A stretch of DNA of 64,000 bases from positions 3,906,001-3,970,000 of the forward strand of contig NZ_CP084580.1 in the NCBI RefSeq assembly GCF_021869765.1, given 5' to 3'. Below are positions 1 to 9,370 of the stretch, piece after piece (position 1 is the first letter of the stretch; each line of letters opens with the position of its first letter). The position numbers and the translations under genes are program-made. The DNA is from Chryseobacterium sp. MEBOG06 (GTDB lineage: Bacteria; Bacteroidota; Bacteroidia; Flavobacteriales; Weeksellaceae). Below the pieces are notes generated by a model. That model did not search any database. It was not told the DNA's origin and saw nothing but the letters and a program-made list of their open reading frames with translations.

Positions 1-1524
1 AAAAAAATCATCTTATTCTCTGTATTTGCGGGACTTGCCCAAGCTCAGGCTCCTGCAGGATATTATAATTCAGCCAACGGACTGAGTGGCGCAGCACTGA
101 AAACAGCATTAAGCAGCATTGTCACCAGCGGACATCAGGACAAAGGGTACAATGGGTTGTGGACGGCCTACAAAACCACAGATATTGATAAGGATTACGA
201 AAATGACGGGTCTATTCTTGACATTTATTCCGAAAAACCTGTAGGTGCTGATCCTTATAAATATACGCCCGGAACAAACCAGTGCGGGACTTATTCTACA
301 GAAGGAAACTGTTATAACAGGGAACATATTATTCCTCAGAGCCTGTTTAATGAAGCTTCCCCAATGGTAGCTGATATTCACTTCATCAGAGCTACTGACG
401 GGAAGGTAAACGGAATGAGAAGTAATTATCCTTTCGGAAAGGTAGGAAGTGCTACTTTTACTTCTAAAAACGGATCAAAACTTGGTAGTTCTGCTTCTTC
501 GGGATATGCCGGAACCGTTTTTGAACCTATCGATGAGTTTAAAGGGGATGTAGCCCGTATGATCTTCTATTTTGTCACCCGTTATCAAAGTAAGCTTTCT
601 TCTTTTACATCGGGAAATATGCTGGGAAGTTCTACGTTTCCCGGATTACAGACCTGGGAACTGAATGTTCTTCTGGCGTGGCATAATCAGGATCCTGTTT
701 CTCAGGCAGAAATCAAAAGGAATAATGCGTCTTACAGTTATCAGGGTAACAGAAATCCTTTTATTGATAATCCCAATTATGTCAATCTTATCTGGGGCTC
801 TTCCAATACAAACGGAACAAATACGAACCCTACTACTCCTTCAACGAACTGTGGAAGCGAAAGTTTTGAAACTATTCCGGCTGCCAGCGCTTCTTATTCC
901 ACTACTACCTGGAGTAACAACGGTATTTCATGGACTGCCACAGATTCGAGAACTGACCAGACAATCAATAATAAAGCGATTACGGTAAGAAGCGGCTCGT
1001 TAACTTCCGGTAATTCCGGAAATGGTATTGGTTCTTTAACGGTAACCACTCAGCTTAAGTTTACGGGAACTAACGGAACTTTTGATGTAAAGGTCAACGG
1101 AACTAAAGTGGGGACTGTTCCTTATAGTGCAACAGCGGCAACCACAACCATCAGTAATATCAATGTTTCAGGAAATGTATCGGTAAGCCTTGTGAATACT
1201 TCAACAAGCAACAGGGTCGCGATTGATGACCTTACCTGGACCTGCTATTCCGGATCTGCTTCAAGACAAATTCAAAGTATTGCAACTGATACTTCTGTAC
1301 AAGGCTTTACCATTTCTCCTAACCCGGTTACCAATCAGGAGATTTTTGTAAACGGCGACCTTCAGCATGTTAAAAAGGCAGAAATCTATAGTCTTCAGGG
1401 TAAGGTTTTGCAGAGCATTGACCAGCCTTTCAAAAATGGCAATTCAATCAGGACGAGAAATCTTGGCCAGGGAGTTTATATTCTAAAACTGGATCAGTCT
1501 ACCATGCAGTTTTTAGTAAAATAA
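1..1524 (+). CDS. Secreted endonuclease I family nuclease with T9SS sorting domain (5' end cut)
   Basis: The frame is open from the first base and begins inside a signal peptide (KKIILFSVFAGLAQAQ), so the start codon lies just outside the window. The N-terminal half carries the endonuclease I (EndA/NucM) signature NREHIIPQS followed by an IHFIRATDG stretch, the family that cuts DNA and RNA non-specifically outside the cytoplasm. After a Thr/Ser/Asn-rich linker comes a beta-rich region with CESFE-like start, and the last ~75 residues (ISPNPV ... LGQGVYILKL) form a type A T9SS sorting domain. Inference: exported by Sec, then moved across the outer membrane by T9SS for nutrient scavenging or biofilm DNA turnover. 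Confidence 0.88.
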   Translation, partial: KKIILFSVFAGLAQAQAPAGYYNSANGLSGAALKTALSSIVTSGHQDKGYNGLWTAYKTTDIDKDYENDGSILDIYSEKPVGADPYKYTPGTNQCGTYSTEGNCYNREHIIPQSLFNEASPMVADIHFIRATDGKVNGMRSNYPFGKVGSATFTSKNGSKLGSSASSGYAGTVFEPIDEFKGDVARMIFYFVTRYQSKLSSFTSGNMLGSSTFPGLQTWELNVLLAWHNQDPVSQAEIKRNNASYSYQGNRNPFIDNPNYVNLIWGSSNTNGTNTNPTTPSTNCGSESFETIPAASASYSTTTWSNNGISWTATDSRTDQTINNKAITVRSGSLTSGNSGNGIGSLTVTTQLKFTGTNGTFDVKVNGTKVGTVPYSATAATTTISNINVSGNVSVSLVNTSTSNRVAIDDLTWTCYSGSASRQIQSIATDTSVQGFTISPNPVTNQEIFVNGDLQHVKKAEIYSLQGKVLQSIDQPFKNGNSIRTRNLGQGVYILKLDQSTMQFLVK

Positions 1525-1544
1525 TCTTAAGATTTAAGGATATA

Positions 1545-1580
1545 AAAAAGGTTGGTCTCTGTTTTTGAGGCCAACCTTTT
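1545..1580 (+). terminator. Rho-independent terminator after endonuclease
   Basis: A 14-bp stem (AAAAGGTTGGTCTC with GAGGCCAACCTTTT, one G-T pair) ends in a T-rich tail. It lies 20 nt after the nuclease stop codon. Confidence 0.75.
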
Positions 1581-1678
1581 GTTATTTATTAATTCTCCTA
1601 ATGATTATAACAGTATCGATTTTTTGATATGTTTTTTGACATAAAATTTACTGTAAACCTTTTGCTTATTCTTCATTA

Positions 1679-2413
1679 TCATTTTAGAAAAATTTTATCT
1701 GCGTCTGGATATCCGGAGCTTTCCAAAAATTCTTTCCACTCTTTGTCTTTGAAAACAAACAGATTGCAACGGAGTTCATCGGATTTATTTTCCATTTCCG
1801 TTTCATAGTAGTAATAAGTAAGATTTTTACTTTTCCAAATGGCAACTTCCTGACGGAATTTATTGGGAGTACCGGTAATTTCATTGCCAGTAATTTTTGA
1901 TTCAAAATTATTATGTATGGTATCAAAAACCGGAGTGTGAAGGGTTTTGTTTAAATTTTCAAAAAGTGCTTTCTGTTCTTTTTCTGTGTAAATATCGAGC
2001 TGATACATTCCCAGTTTGTCATTTTTTTCGTTGGCAACAGGCCCGATTTTCGGATCTACATTTCCGTAATGGAAAACTACTTTATTGGTGTTTTTACTGT
2101 TTTTACCGTCTAAACTTATTCCGTTAAAATGCAGTAAATTTTCTGATGAAAAAGCAAGTCTGTCATTCCCAATCAAGGTCATTTCATCAGCCTTTACCGT
2201 ATCACTGGCGGCCATTGCCCCTGCGGATTTTAAGATGGTATTGATGTTTTCACCCATGGGAAGAGCCGAAAGATTAAATGGTTCTGTCTGAATGCTGTTC
2301 TGAACTTCACTATGGTGTTCACATCCTTTCTTTTTATGCCCACTGCATGACATCACCGCTATACAGAGGAGTGGGATTATGAAGTATTTCAATGTTTTTG
2401 TACTCTTGTTCAT
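1679..2413 (-). CDS. Hypothetical lipoprotein
   Basis: 244 residues. The N-terminus is a lipoprotein signal with lipobox VMSC and Cys23, followed by a His/Lys/Cys-rich stretch (GHKKKGCEHH) that might bind metal. The rest is soluble, and a C-terminal part contains KEWKEFLESSGYPDADKIF. I recognise no family. It is transcribed alone, with about 200 nt before the next minus-strand gene upstream. Probably a periplasmic or outer-membrane-anchored protein of unknown role. Confidence 0.7.
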   Translation of the reverse strand: MNKSTKTLKYFIIPLLCIAVMSCSGHKKKGCEHHSEVQNSIQTEPFNLSALPMGENINTILKSAGAMAASDTVKADEMTLIGNDRLAFSSENLLHFNGISLDGKNSKNTNKVVFHYGNVDPKIGPVANEKNDKLGMYQLDIYTEKEQKALFENLNKTLHTPVFDTIHNNFESKITGNEITGTPNKFRQEVAIWKSKNLTYYYYETEMENKSDELRCNLFVFKDKEWKEFLESSGYPDADKIFLK

Positions 2414-2621
2414 GTATGGTTATTAAAAATCAGGTTATATTGTTTAATACTGACTTTTCCCGGCAATATAAAGTTTCCGGATACCTTTTAAGGTAAGATG
2501 TTTCAAATTCTTTTATGTTAAATGAACTGTGATAAAAAAGCTTATTTTTTCGATCATATGGTTTATTTCCACAATAGATACTGATTACGATCCAACTTTT
2601 TTTTAATATTTTTTCCTTGAA

Positions 2622-3002
2622 TTACTGATTTTGTTTTTCTCTCATTATTTTAGACCAATCGGTAAACATTTTGGTAATGGTATTGGCATTTATCAGGCTG
2701 AAGAAGAACATTCCCATGAATACGGTAAGCCAGCAATATGCCAGTTTCACTCCATTTTTATCGGTAATGAAAAAGAGTATAAATATCGTGATTGCTCCTG
2801 CTATAAATGTAAAAAGCAATGTATACAACAGTGCATGAATGATATACATATTCAGTTTAAGTTTTCTTAAAACCCACCCAATCACCGCAATTGGAATACA
2901 CAACAGGATCGGGAGAAACATGGCGCCAAATATGGCTACCTCCGGGTAATCAGCTAATTGGTCTTCCAATCCGAAAAAGCTATTAAAACTGAACCCCGTC
3001 AT
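2622..3002 (-). CDS. Small integral membrane protein, LemA-linked
   Basis: 126 residues with about three hydrophobic segments (roughly residues 22-43, 52-78 and 86-106) and a basic C-terminus. No recognisable family. Its start overlaps the end of the LemA-family gene by 20 nt, so the two are almost certainly translated from one mRNA, as third gene after the GIDE-like and LemA proteins. Role unknown; the context suggests a membrane partner. Confidence 0.7.
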   Translation of the reverse strand: MTGFSFNSFFGLEDQLADYPEVAIFGAMFLPILLCIPIAVIGWVLRKLKLNMYIIHALLYTLLFTFIAGAITIFILFFITDKNGVKLAYCWLTVFMGMFFFSLINANTITKMFTDWSKIMREKQNQ

Positions 3003-3543
3003 AATGTTTCTCTGAGTTTGTAATTTCCAGTAACGTTTTGTCTTTGTATCCTAACATTTTTGCTAATATAACGTTAGGAAATTCATGCGTTCCAATATTA
3101 TAAAGATTTACGCTGTCGTTAAAAAATTCTCTTCTGTCTGCAATTTTATCTTCCAGTTCAGAAATCCTTTTCTGCAGTTCAACGAAATTATTATTAGACT
3201 TCAGCTCGGGATAGTTTTCAGAAACGGCAAAGAATGAAGAGAGTGCTTTTGAAGTTTCATTGGCTAATTCTGTTCTTTTATCTGCATCCGTACTGTTGTT
3301 ATAAAAAGTTCTGAGTTCTGTAAGGCGGGTAAGCAGCTTTTCTTCGTAGTTCATAAAATGTTTGGCTACAGTAACCAAATTGGGAATTTCATCTGCGCGT
3401 TGCTTCAGCACAACATCAATATTGCCATAGGCTTTATCAACATTAAATTTAAGCATAACCAGCTTGTTATAAAGGTTGATGAAAAAGCTGATGATGGCTA
3501 TACCAAGCAGAATAAGTAATATGATTGCAACCGTCTGATTCAT
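2983..3543 (-). CDS. lemA: LemA family protein
   Basis: 186 residues, the usual size. One N-terminal membrane anchor (about residues 5-25) is followed by the LemA helical bundle: the YNKLVMLKFNVDKAYGNIDVVLKQRADEIPNLV region holds the family's conserved asparagine/aspartate helix and RxDxIPNLV-like turn, and the C-terminus has LYNIGTHEFPNVILAKMLGY. LemA proteins are small inner-membrane proteins of unclear function, often found beside GIDE-like or TPM-domain proteins. The start codon overlaps the stop of the upstream GIDE-like gene by one base, so they are co-translated. Confidence 0.88.
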   Translation of the reverse strand: MNQTVAIILLILLGIAIISFFINLYNKLVMLKFNVDKAYGNIDVVLKQRADEIPNLVTVAKHFMNYEEKLLTRLTELRTFYNNSTDADKRTELANETSKALSSFFAVSENYPELKSNNNFVELQKRISELEDKIADRREFFNDSVNLYNIGTHEFPNVILAKMLGYKDKTLLEITNSEKHYDGVQF

Positions 3544-4325
3544 TATTGTGTAAGTATATAAATAATTATTAAAAGGATAATGGAACAGGTAAACATAAAT
3601 GACCTCAGCAATGGCTGATATTTATTCCAAACTGTGATTCCTGATGATGAAGTAATTCCGAAGACTTTATGATACTCGTCTTTTCTGATGAAAGGAACTC
3701 CATTTTTAGAATCTGCATAGCCAACCAGCAGCATCTTCTGACCCTCTTTTAAAAGGGTTTCTGTGTATCTTTTACCACTGTGGCTGCTGCTATTGGTTTC
3801 TTCTAACAAAACCAGCTCTATTCCATCGGGCTCTACTTCGATCGTTCCGGTATCATCTGTAACCTGAAAGATATTGCATTGTGTTTCCTTATGAATGGTT
3901 CTATAACTTTCTTTACCGTCAGAATCTCTATCGATATCCTCGATGGTGTAATAGTATCCGATACAGGTTTCATTTTTTACTGGTGAGAATAAAGGATTCT
4001 TCATAATCAATTTCCCTTCAATTTCTGCCAGACCTTTTGCCACTGAATGTATCTTCGAGGTAGGAAGTGACGACTGGAGGCGTAAAAACCGTTTGGCAGC
4101 CGTGGGTCTCATCAGAGTAATAAAGATCAGTACAACAATCACCAGAGGTATAATAATGATGGCTTTTTTTGCATAAGCATCATAATTATTGGCTATTTCA
4201 AAAGCATATTCATGCAGCGGCATCTTATCTTTAAAAATAATCCACAGAATAAAATAAATAAAGCACGTGGCTATTATTCCTAAAATGATATATGCGATGT
4301 ACGGTCTTCCCTTTTTTACTCCCAT
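3543..4325 (-). CDS. GIDE-like (E3-ligase-related) membrane protein
   Basis: 260 residues. Two N-terminal membrane segments (about 12-31 and 53-70) and one at the C-terminus flank a soluble domain beginning PTSKIHSVAKGLAEIEGK and continuing through a Cys-Ile-Gly-Tyr-Tyr-Tyr strand. That layout resembles the GIDE/BAM domain of mitochondrial ubiquitin ligases and their bacterial relatives. No RING domain is present, so there is no reason to expect ligase activity. First gene of a tight cluster with lemA and a small membrane protein; such LemA-GIDE neighbours are common in Bacteroidota. Function unknown. Confidence 0.7.
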   Translation of the reverse strand: MGVKKGRPYIAYIILGIIATCFIYFILWIIFKDKMPLHEYAFEIANNYDAYAKKAIIIIPLVIVVLIFITLMRPTAAKRFLRLQSSLPTSKIHSVAKGLAEIEGKLIMKNPLFSPVKNETCIGYYYTIEDIDRDSDGKESYRTIHKETQCNIFQVTDDTGTIEVEPDGIELVLLEETNSSSHSGKRYTETLLKEGQKMLLVGYADSKNGVPFIRKDEYHKVFGITSSSGITVWNKYQPLLRSFMFTCSIILLIIIYILTQ

Positions 4326-4490
4326 CTATTTTGTTCGTAACCTGAATAAAAATATCTGAATGCTATTCCAGTATTTCTTTTTTTTAAATGACTTTAAATT
4401 CTTCTTTTCCCTGTGGTATATGAAACATCAGATCTTCACTGGTTCATTTTTCATCCCATAAAAATTTGGGTGGCCTGCTTTATTATTGGT

Positions 4491-5141
4491 TTAGTTCATA
4501 TATTTATACCAGGGAGAAGCCGGAGGTGTCGGATATTTTAATCCAAAAACAGCATTATTACGATAGGCATCTTTCGTCACGGAAATGTATTTATTTCTTA
4601 TTTTACCATCATCTTCAACAGAGATACTGAGTATAGAATAATTTTTTCCATCATCCCAGAAGAAAGAAGTTGGATAGGTAAAAGAGTTTTTTTCATTTTG
4701 ATTCCATGAAACTTTTTCCGGAGAAAGTTTTTTCAGCTTTTCAAAAATGGGTTTTACAAGTTGGGCATCCACAGTTGCTTTATCGGTAATAGAAGCTGTA
4801 GGCTTTCCATGTTTTTTTACAATTTTTTCGGCAAATTCCAGAGAGTATTTTTCGGCAGCATTGGTATCAACAGCTCCCACTTTTCCTTTGTATACGGTAA
4901 TTCTTGTGCCCATTGTATTGTCTAATGGTATATTTGCATAGGATACTCCTTTGTTTTCATCAGCGTAATACTGAATGATATCTGCTTTTGCTGCATCTTT
5001 CATAAATACATCTTTGTTTTCAAAATCATACTTTTTCGCATCATCACCTAATGAAACTGATGACAGGTCAAATGATTTATTTCCACAACAGATATTGATC
5101 AATACTACAAAAATCAATATCAGAACTCTTGCTTTTTTCAT
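4491..5141 (-). CDS. Hypothetical lipoprotein
   Basis: 216 residues. Lipoprotein signal with Cys18/Cys19 (INICCG), then a soluble domain with a central TYPTSFFWDDG motif and a C-terminal Pro-rich end. No family recognised. It lies at the downstream end of the minus-strand block that starts with the T6SS tip genes, 69 nt after the DUF3592 protein, so it may be co-expressed with it, but nothing ties it to secretion. Confidence 0.65.
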   Translation of the reverse strand: MKKARVLILIFVVLINICCGNKSFDLSSVSLGDDAKKYDFENKDVFMKDAAKADIIQYYADENKGVSYANIPLDNTMGTRITVYKGKVGAVDTNAAEKYSLEFAEKIVKKHGKPTASITDKATVDAQLVKPIFEKLKKLSPEKVSWNQNEKNSFTYPTSFFWDDGKNYSILSISVEDDGKIRNKYISVTKDAYRNNAVFGLKYPTPPASPWYKYMN

Positions 5142-5210
5142 AATGCTTTATATTTTGATGATTACTATAATCCGTTAATTTTGGTTATTAGCCGTTTTTT
5201 AAAATATTTT

Positions 5211-5864
5211 TCATGATTTCAAATATATGAATACTATACAGGAAATATTAATGAAAATAAGCAATAATGCCAGCTTGAAAGACCAGTTTATTCTTTTTTT
5301 CATAGGATATGATGTGGTATAGGTAGAAATCAGGGATGCAAAAAATGCAGCAAATCCTGTAAAAATGCAACCTGCTGCAAACATTATCCAATCCAGTTGG
5401 ATAGCATTTGTATTTTCTGCTCCTGCTTTATCTGTTATCTTTAGTTTCTGTCCCAGAGATGGTGGATTGTCACTGGTAATATCTATGGTTTTTATTACTT
5501 TTTCACCATTGCCATCTGTATATTCTACTTTAGGAAAAAAAATTGCTTTGTCTCTATAGGTAGAATTTGAAAAGTTTTTAAACTTTGTTATTTCTTTTTT
5601 ATATCCCACCACTGTCGCTTCATATTGTGGTTCATCAAAAGTTCTATATGCCTTTTCCCAGAAAAAGGTATATGATAGTACGAAAGCCATTGCATTCACG
5701 GAAATCATTATAGTTGAAATGATAAAAAGAAGGAAGGCTTTCTCCAGAAGGCCTCCTTTTTTTCCCGAATGATCTCTGTTACTGGCAAATTTCAAAAAGA
5801 TTTTATATCCTTTGTACAGAGAAAATATGACAATAATTGCCACAAAATATCCTAAAAAAGTCAT
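5211..5864 (-). CDS. DUF3592-like membrane protein
   Basis: 217 residues. Membrane segments at about 4-20, 44-66, 157-178 and 195-214 enclose an extracytoplasmic beta domain (YEATVVGYKKEI ... FFPKVEYTDGNGEKV ... SDNPPSLGQKLKI). The order 'conversion strand, FPxVxYxxxxG, PxxxGxxlxv' is typical of DUF3592 proteins. Function unknown. Ten nt separate it from the preceding T6SS-linked gene, suggesting one transcript; it might be an immunity or accessory membrane protein, but that is only positional. Confidence 0.68.
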   Translation of the reverse strand: MTFLGYFVAIIVIFSLYKGYKIFLKFASNRDHSGKKGGLLEKAFLLFIISTIMISVNAMAFVLSYTFFWEKAYRTFDEPQYEATVVGYKKEITKFKNFSNSTYRDKAIFFPKVEYTDGNGEKVIKTIDITSDNPPSLGQKLKITDKAGAENTNAIQLDWIMFAAGCIFTGFAAFFASLISTYTTSYPMKKRINWSFKLALLLIFINISCIVFIYLKS

Positions 5865-5874
5865 TTTTAAATGA

Positions 5875-6690
5875 TTAAATAATACTGAATCCTTTTTCTT
5901 TTGTTCTCATATGAAGTTTGACTTCTAATTCTATATTGCTTTGTTTTTCTATATCCGGACTTTTGAATTGCAATGGTTGTGAGCCATCTTTTCTCATCAG
6001 TCTTACTAATTTTCCATATCCGATTATTTCAAGTTTCAGATCAGTTTCATTAAGTTCTTCGACTTCTAAGTTCTGAGAAAATAATTGCCCCGCGCTCTCC
6101 AAAAAGCTTTTTTTTCTTTCTTCTGTGTAATACAAAGCCTGTTCCTGCAATTTCATTTTGTCTTGTGACATTTCCAGATATTTCCCTGCGTTATGGCTTT
6201 GCAATACAGTTCTGATCTGTTTATAATATTGTAGGACATCTCTGAAAAGGTCTTCTTTTTTGATGTCTTTCAAGTCTACTGAATTTTGCCATCCGTCCAG
6301 TACAAAAGGAAGTTCAATTTCTATTTCACTTGTGATTTCAAAATGAGGATATTTTACATTTTCACTCAGTCCATCCCATGGTGATTCTATTTTCGGATGA
6401 AAAGCATACCGTGAGGCTTTCCAGTTATCAAGTTCTGCACAGAAAAAATCTATAGACATTGTATCATCTTCATCCAAAATATTTTTTCCTGAACGGGGAT
6501 ACATTCTCCCGGTCACTTTATACTTCCCGCTCTGAAGCAATGCCTGATTGATCATTGTATCACCTCCGAAGCCTCCTTCTTTTGTCTCATCTCCGTACCA
6601 GTCTGTCACAGGAACATCGTTTACATATATGGTTCCAGAACAGTACATTCTCGGATATACAGAATATAGTGGTTTTTTAAAATTATGCAT
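5875..6690 (-). CDS. Hypothetical protein linked to T6SS cargo
   Basis: 271 residues with no signal peptide or membrane segment. The N-terminal part is beta-rich (YSVYPRMYCSGTIYVNDVPVTDWYGDE) with GGFGGDTMINQ, and the C-terminal half is helical then beta. No family recognised. It starts 8 nt after the OmpA-domain gene, so it is translated with it. Possible roles are chaperone, adaptor or immunity for that large protein; the sequence alone does not decide. Confidence 0.62.
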   Translation of the reverse strand: MHNFKKPLYSVYPRMYCSGTIYVNDVPVTDWYGDETKEGGFGGDTMINQALLQSGKYKVTGRMYPRSGKNILDEDDTMSIDFFCAELDNWKASRYAFHPKIESPWDGLSENVKYPHFEITSEIEIELPFVLDGWQNSVDLKDIKKEDLFRDVLQYYKQIRTVLQSHNAGKYLEMSQDKMKLQEQALYYTEERKKSFLESAGQLFSQNLEVEELNETDLKLEIIGYGKLVRLMRKDGSQPLQFKSPDIEKQSNIELEVKLHMRTKEKGFSII

Positions 6691-6698
6691 AGATCAAT

Positions 6699-9359
6699 TT
6701 AAGTTAAATATTTTTTTTCCAAATAGAAGGTTTCTTCTTTTATTGCTTTTTCTTCTACTTTAAAATTACTTTTCCACCAGCCTACTTCTCCTTCTATTTC
6801 TACCGACAGTACTACTCCCGAGAATTTCAGGATGGGCTGTATGAATAATCCTTTAGCATCGGAATCCAGTACAATATCACCTCCAAAGTAAGAATCTGCC
6901 TTTGCAGCAGCTTTAAATGTCATAATAGGTTTCGATTTTGTTCCTTTTACTTTTCCGATTTCAACACTGACACTGAGTTCTATGGTAGCTCCCATTTTTC
7001 CCCCTATGGTTGTTTTTCCCTGCATATTGATCCCGTTGATACTATCAATTTTCAAGGCATCAACAGTGATTTCCAGTTCTCCATAAAATGTTGCTGTAAA
7101 AGTTACGGAGGCCCCTAATTTTTCTAATCCTCCCCGAAATTTATTAATAATTCTTGCAGCAGCCGGGTTTCCGGTAGCTCCATACGAGGCCGCAGCAATG
7201 GCAGCTCCCAATATATCAATAATTACTTCGGCTCCGATTAAAGGTTTAAAACCAAATCCCACTTCACCAATTACGCTGAGTGTATTGTTTTCGTTCACCC
7301 TTTCCAGGTACCATTTTCCTACAACTGTAAATTTCGGATATCTGATATTAAAACCTACAGGTATTGCAGTTTCCTTCGCTGCACTCTGTGCATAGTTAAT
7401 TGCATTTTGTACAATATTCACAGATGTTGCAATCATTTTTGCTACCAGCTCAATTTTATCTGCAAATTCATTGGTGAAACTTCTCTTTTCTCTCCCGGCG
7501 TCCCATTCAGCAGATAAACCTACCCCTATTGAGATCGGGACTTTACCTGTTTCATTCATTCTCCATCTGTTATACCCCGCCTGCCTGGATTTTTCCTGAT
7601 GTTTTGCGTAGATATTTCCCGCTGGCATATTGGCTGCCTTATAATTAGATACATTCACCAAAAACTCAAGAGCGAGTTCCCATTTAATGTCCGGATAGGC
7701 TTTTATCAGTACAGTAGTTGTTTTTTCATTGCTAAAATATCTGCAGCTATGAACATGCAAATGAAACTGATTCGGATTGGTAGCTGAAGGCCAGATGTAT
7801 TCTATTGGAAAAGCATTCACTCTGGACAGGTTTGAGTATACTCCATAATTGAAAGAAGGTGTAGTAAATGTTTTTACGGTGTCTCCTTTATCTATTGCCT
7901 GTCCTACGTCTACCAGCAGAGCTTGTTTTTTATGTTTTCCTTTACTATCTCTGAAGCATTCATTGGTTTGAAAGCCTGTAATATCAATGATCAGATTCTT
8001 TTTTGTAGATATGCTAGGTGCTGTTACTTCATAATTTATAGTCTGTGCATCATGGGCATTGAATACGAATGAGATGTCTACTCTACGGTTGTTTTCGTAG
8101 TCTTTCTCATTTTTGTATTTGATATGGTCTCTGCCCATTTTATCATCTGTAGGATCTACTTCTCCTTTTCCTACCGAGATTATTCTTCTGGGATCTAATC
8201 CTCCATCGGCAAAGAATTTTTTGACAACATCTGATCTTCTCTGAGAAAGTCCTTTGTTGTAGTTTTCTTTCCCTATCACACAGGCATAGCCACTGAGATT
8301 CATTGTAGAATCTTTGTGTTCAAGAAGGAATTTGAGTACGTTATTCAGAATGGCTACTCCGTCTTTATCAATTACTGTGGAATCGAATTTATAAAAGATC
8401 GTTCTCTGAATATGTTCCTGTAATGCTGCGGATTTTATCTGGGTGACACCCTCTCCGTTTTTAAAGACTGTAACTGTTGTATTGCTGGCTTTTCCGTCCT
8501 TTGTTTCATTTTCAGTGATCTTGATGAGTTCAAATTTACAGGGTTCCTGCCTTACGGAGTTTACATCCGGCATATATACTTTCGTCGGAGTCTGGTTTTG
8601 GGCTCCGTTGGTATTGGTAGTAACTATTTTATTTTTTACGTTCAGATAGATCGCATGCAGGTCATCACCCCGATTATCTTTAATATATTGTTTTGATGCA
8701 ATATCTTTTACTTTAACATAAAACTCCTCTACATTCTGAATGTTGTCCACATACGCCATCCAGGCAAAGGTATTTTCTATTTTCAGATTTACTTCACCGT
8801 CTATTACGTCTACATTATTATATACATGTACCAGTTTATCTTTTTTCGCTGTCTGCTGGTTCCAGAGTTCAATGATAAGAGCGTTTCCATTGAGACCTTC
8901 TGTCATCAGGTTCAGGTGAACAATATGTCCGTAGGAAATATATTCAGATTTTTTATTGTTTTTAATGCTTTTGCTGTTCTTTTGTGTAGACCATTTGCTG
9001 CTTACAATTTTCGGATCACACCAGCCTTTTACATATAAGCCTGTATTATTTTTAGTATCTCTTACTCCGGAAAGACTGGCTTCTATATAAAACTGATAGC
9101 TTCCGCAGTACTGTTTGTCTATTAAAAACTTATAGCCGCCGGCAGAAGGCATCTGATTGATGATAATCTTTCTGCTGCTATTCTGCCTCATCCAGATAAG
9201 GGGCTTCTTTTTGTCTGCATCTGTGGTATCCGGCAGCCATTCATCAATACCGAACCGTACCCACTGATCAGGTTTTATGGTTACCCTTTGTCCTAAGACA
9301 GACATTTTCGGATAATAAAGTCCGCTTACAATTTTTATTTTTTTTACGCCTTTTGCCAT
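6699..9359 (-). CDS. Large OmpA-domain protein, probable T6SS-iii cargo
   Basis: 886 residues beginning MAKGVKKIKIV, with no signal peptide. Residues 1 to ~300 look like repeated beta-sandwich units. Roughly 315-430 is an OmpA-like peptidoglycan-binding domain: FYKFDSTVID, then LSGYACVIGKENYNKGLSQRR, and NNRRVDISF. The C-terminal ~450 residues include a Gly/Ala hydrophobic patch (GAAIAAASYGATGNPAAA) and long amphipathic beta stretches. An OmpA domain without export signal fits a protein loaded on a contractile injection device and released into a target periplasm. It follows the PAAR-like DUF4280 gene by 11 nt. Function inferred. Confidence 0.68.
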   Translation of the reverse strand: MAKGVKKIKIVSGLYYPKMSVLGQRVTIKPDQWVRFGIDEWLPDTTDADKKKPLIWMRQNSSRKIIINQMPSAGGYKFLIDKQYCGSYQFYIEASLSGVRDTKNNTGLYVKGWCDPKIVSSKWSTQKNSKSIKNNKKSEYISYGHIVHLNLMTEGLNGNALIIELWNQQTAKKDKLVHVYNNVDVIDGEVNLKIENTFAWMAYVDNIQNVEEFYVKVKDIASKQYIKDNRGDDLHAIYLNVKNKIVTTNTNGAQNQTPTKVYMPDVNSVRQEPCKFELIKITENETKDGKASNTTVTVFKNGEGVTQIKSAALQEHIQRTIFYKFDSTVIDKDGVAILNNVLKFLLEHKDSTMNLSGYACVIGKENYNKGLSQRRSDVVKKFFADGGLDPRRIISVGKGEVDPTDDKMGRDHIKYKNEKDYENNRRVDISFVFNAHDAQTINYEVTAPSISTKKNLIIDITGFQTNECFRDSKGKHKKQALLVDVGQAIDKGDTVKTFTTPSFNYGVYSNLSRVNAFPIEYIWPSATNPNQFHLHVHSCRYFSNEKTTTVLIKAYPDIKWELALEFLVNVSNYKAANMPAGNIYAKHQEKSRQAGYNRWRMNETGKVPISIGVGLSAEWDAGREKRSFTNEFADKIELVAKMIATSVNIVQNAINYAQSAAKETAIPVGFNIRYPKFTVVGKWYLERVNENNTLSVIGEVGFGFKPLIGAEVIIDILGAAIAAASYGATGNPAAARIINKFRGGLEKLGASVTFTATFYGELEITVDALKIDSINGINMQGKTTIGGKMGATIELSVSVEIGKVKGTKSKPIMTFKAAAKADSYFGGDIVLDSDAKGLFIQPILKFSGVVLSVEIEGEVGWWKSNFKVEEKAIKEETFYLEKKYLT

Positions 9360-9370
9360 TTTTTTATCAT

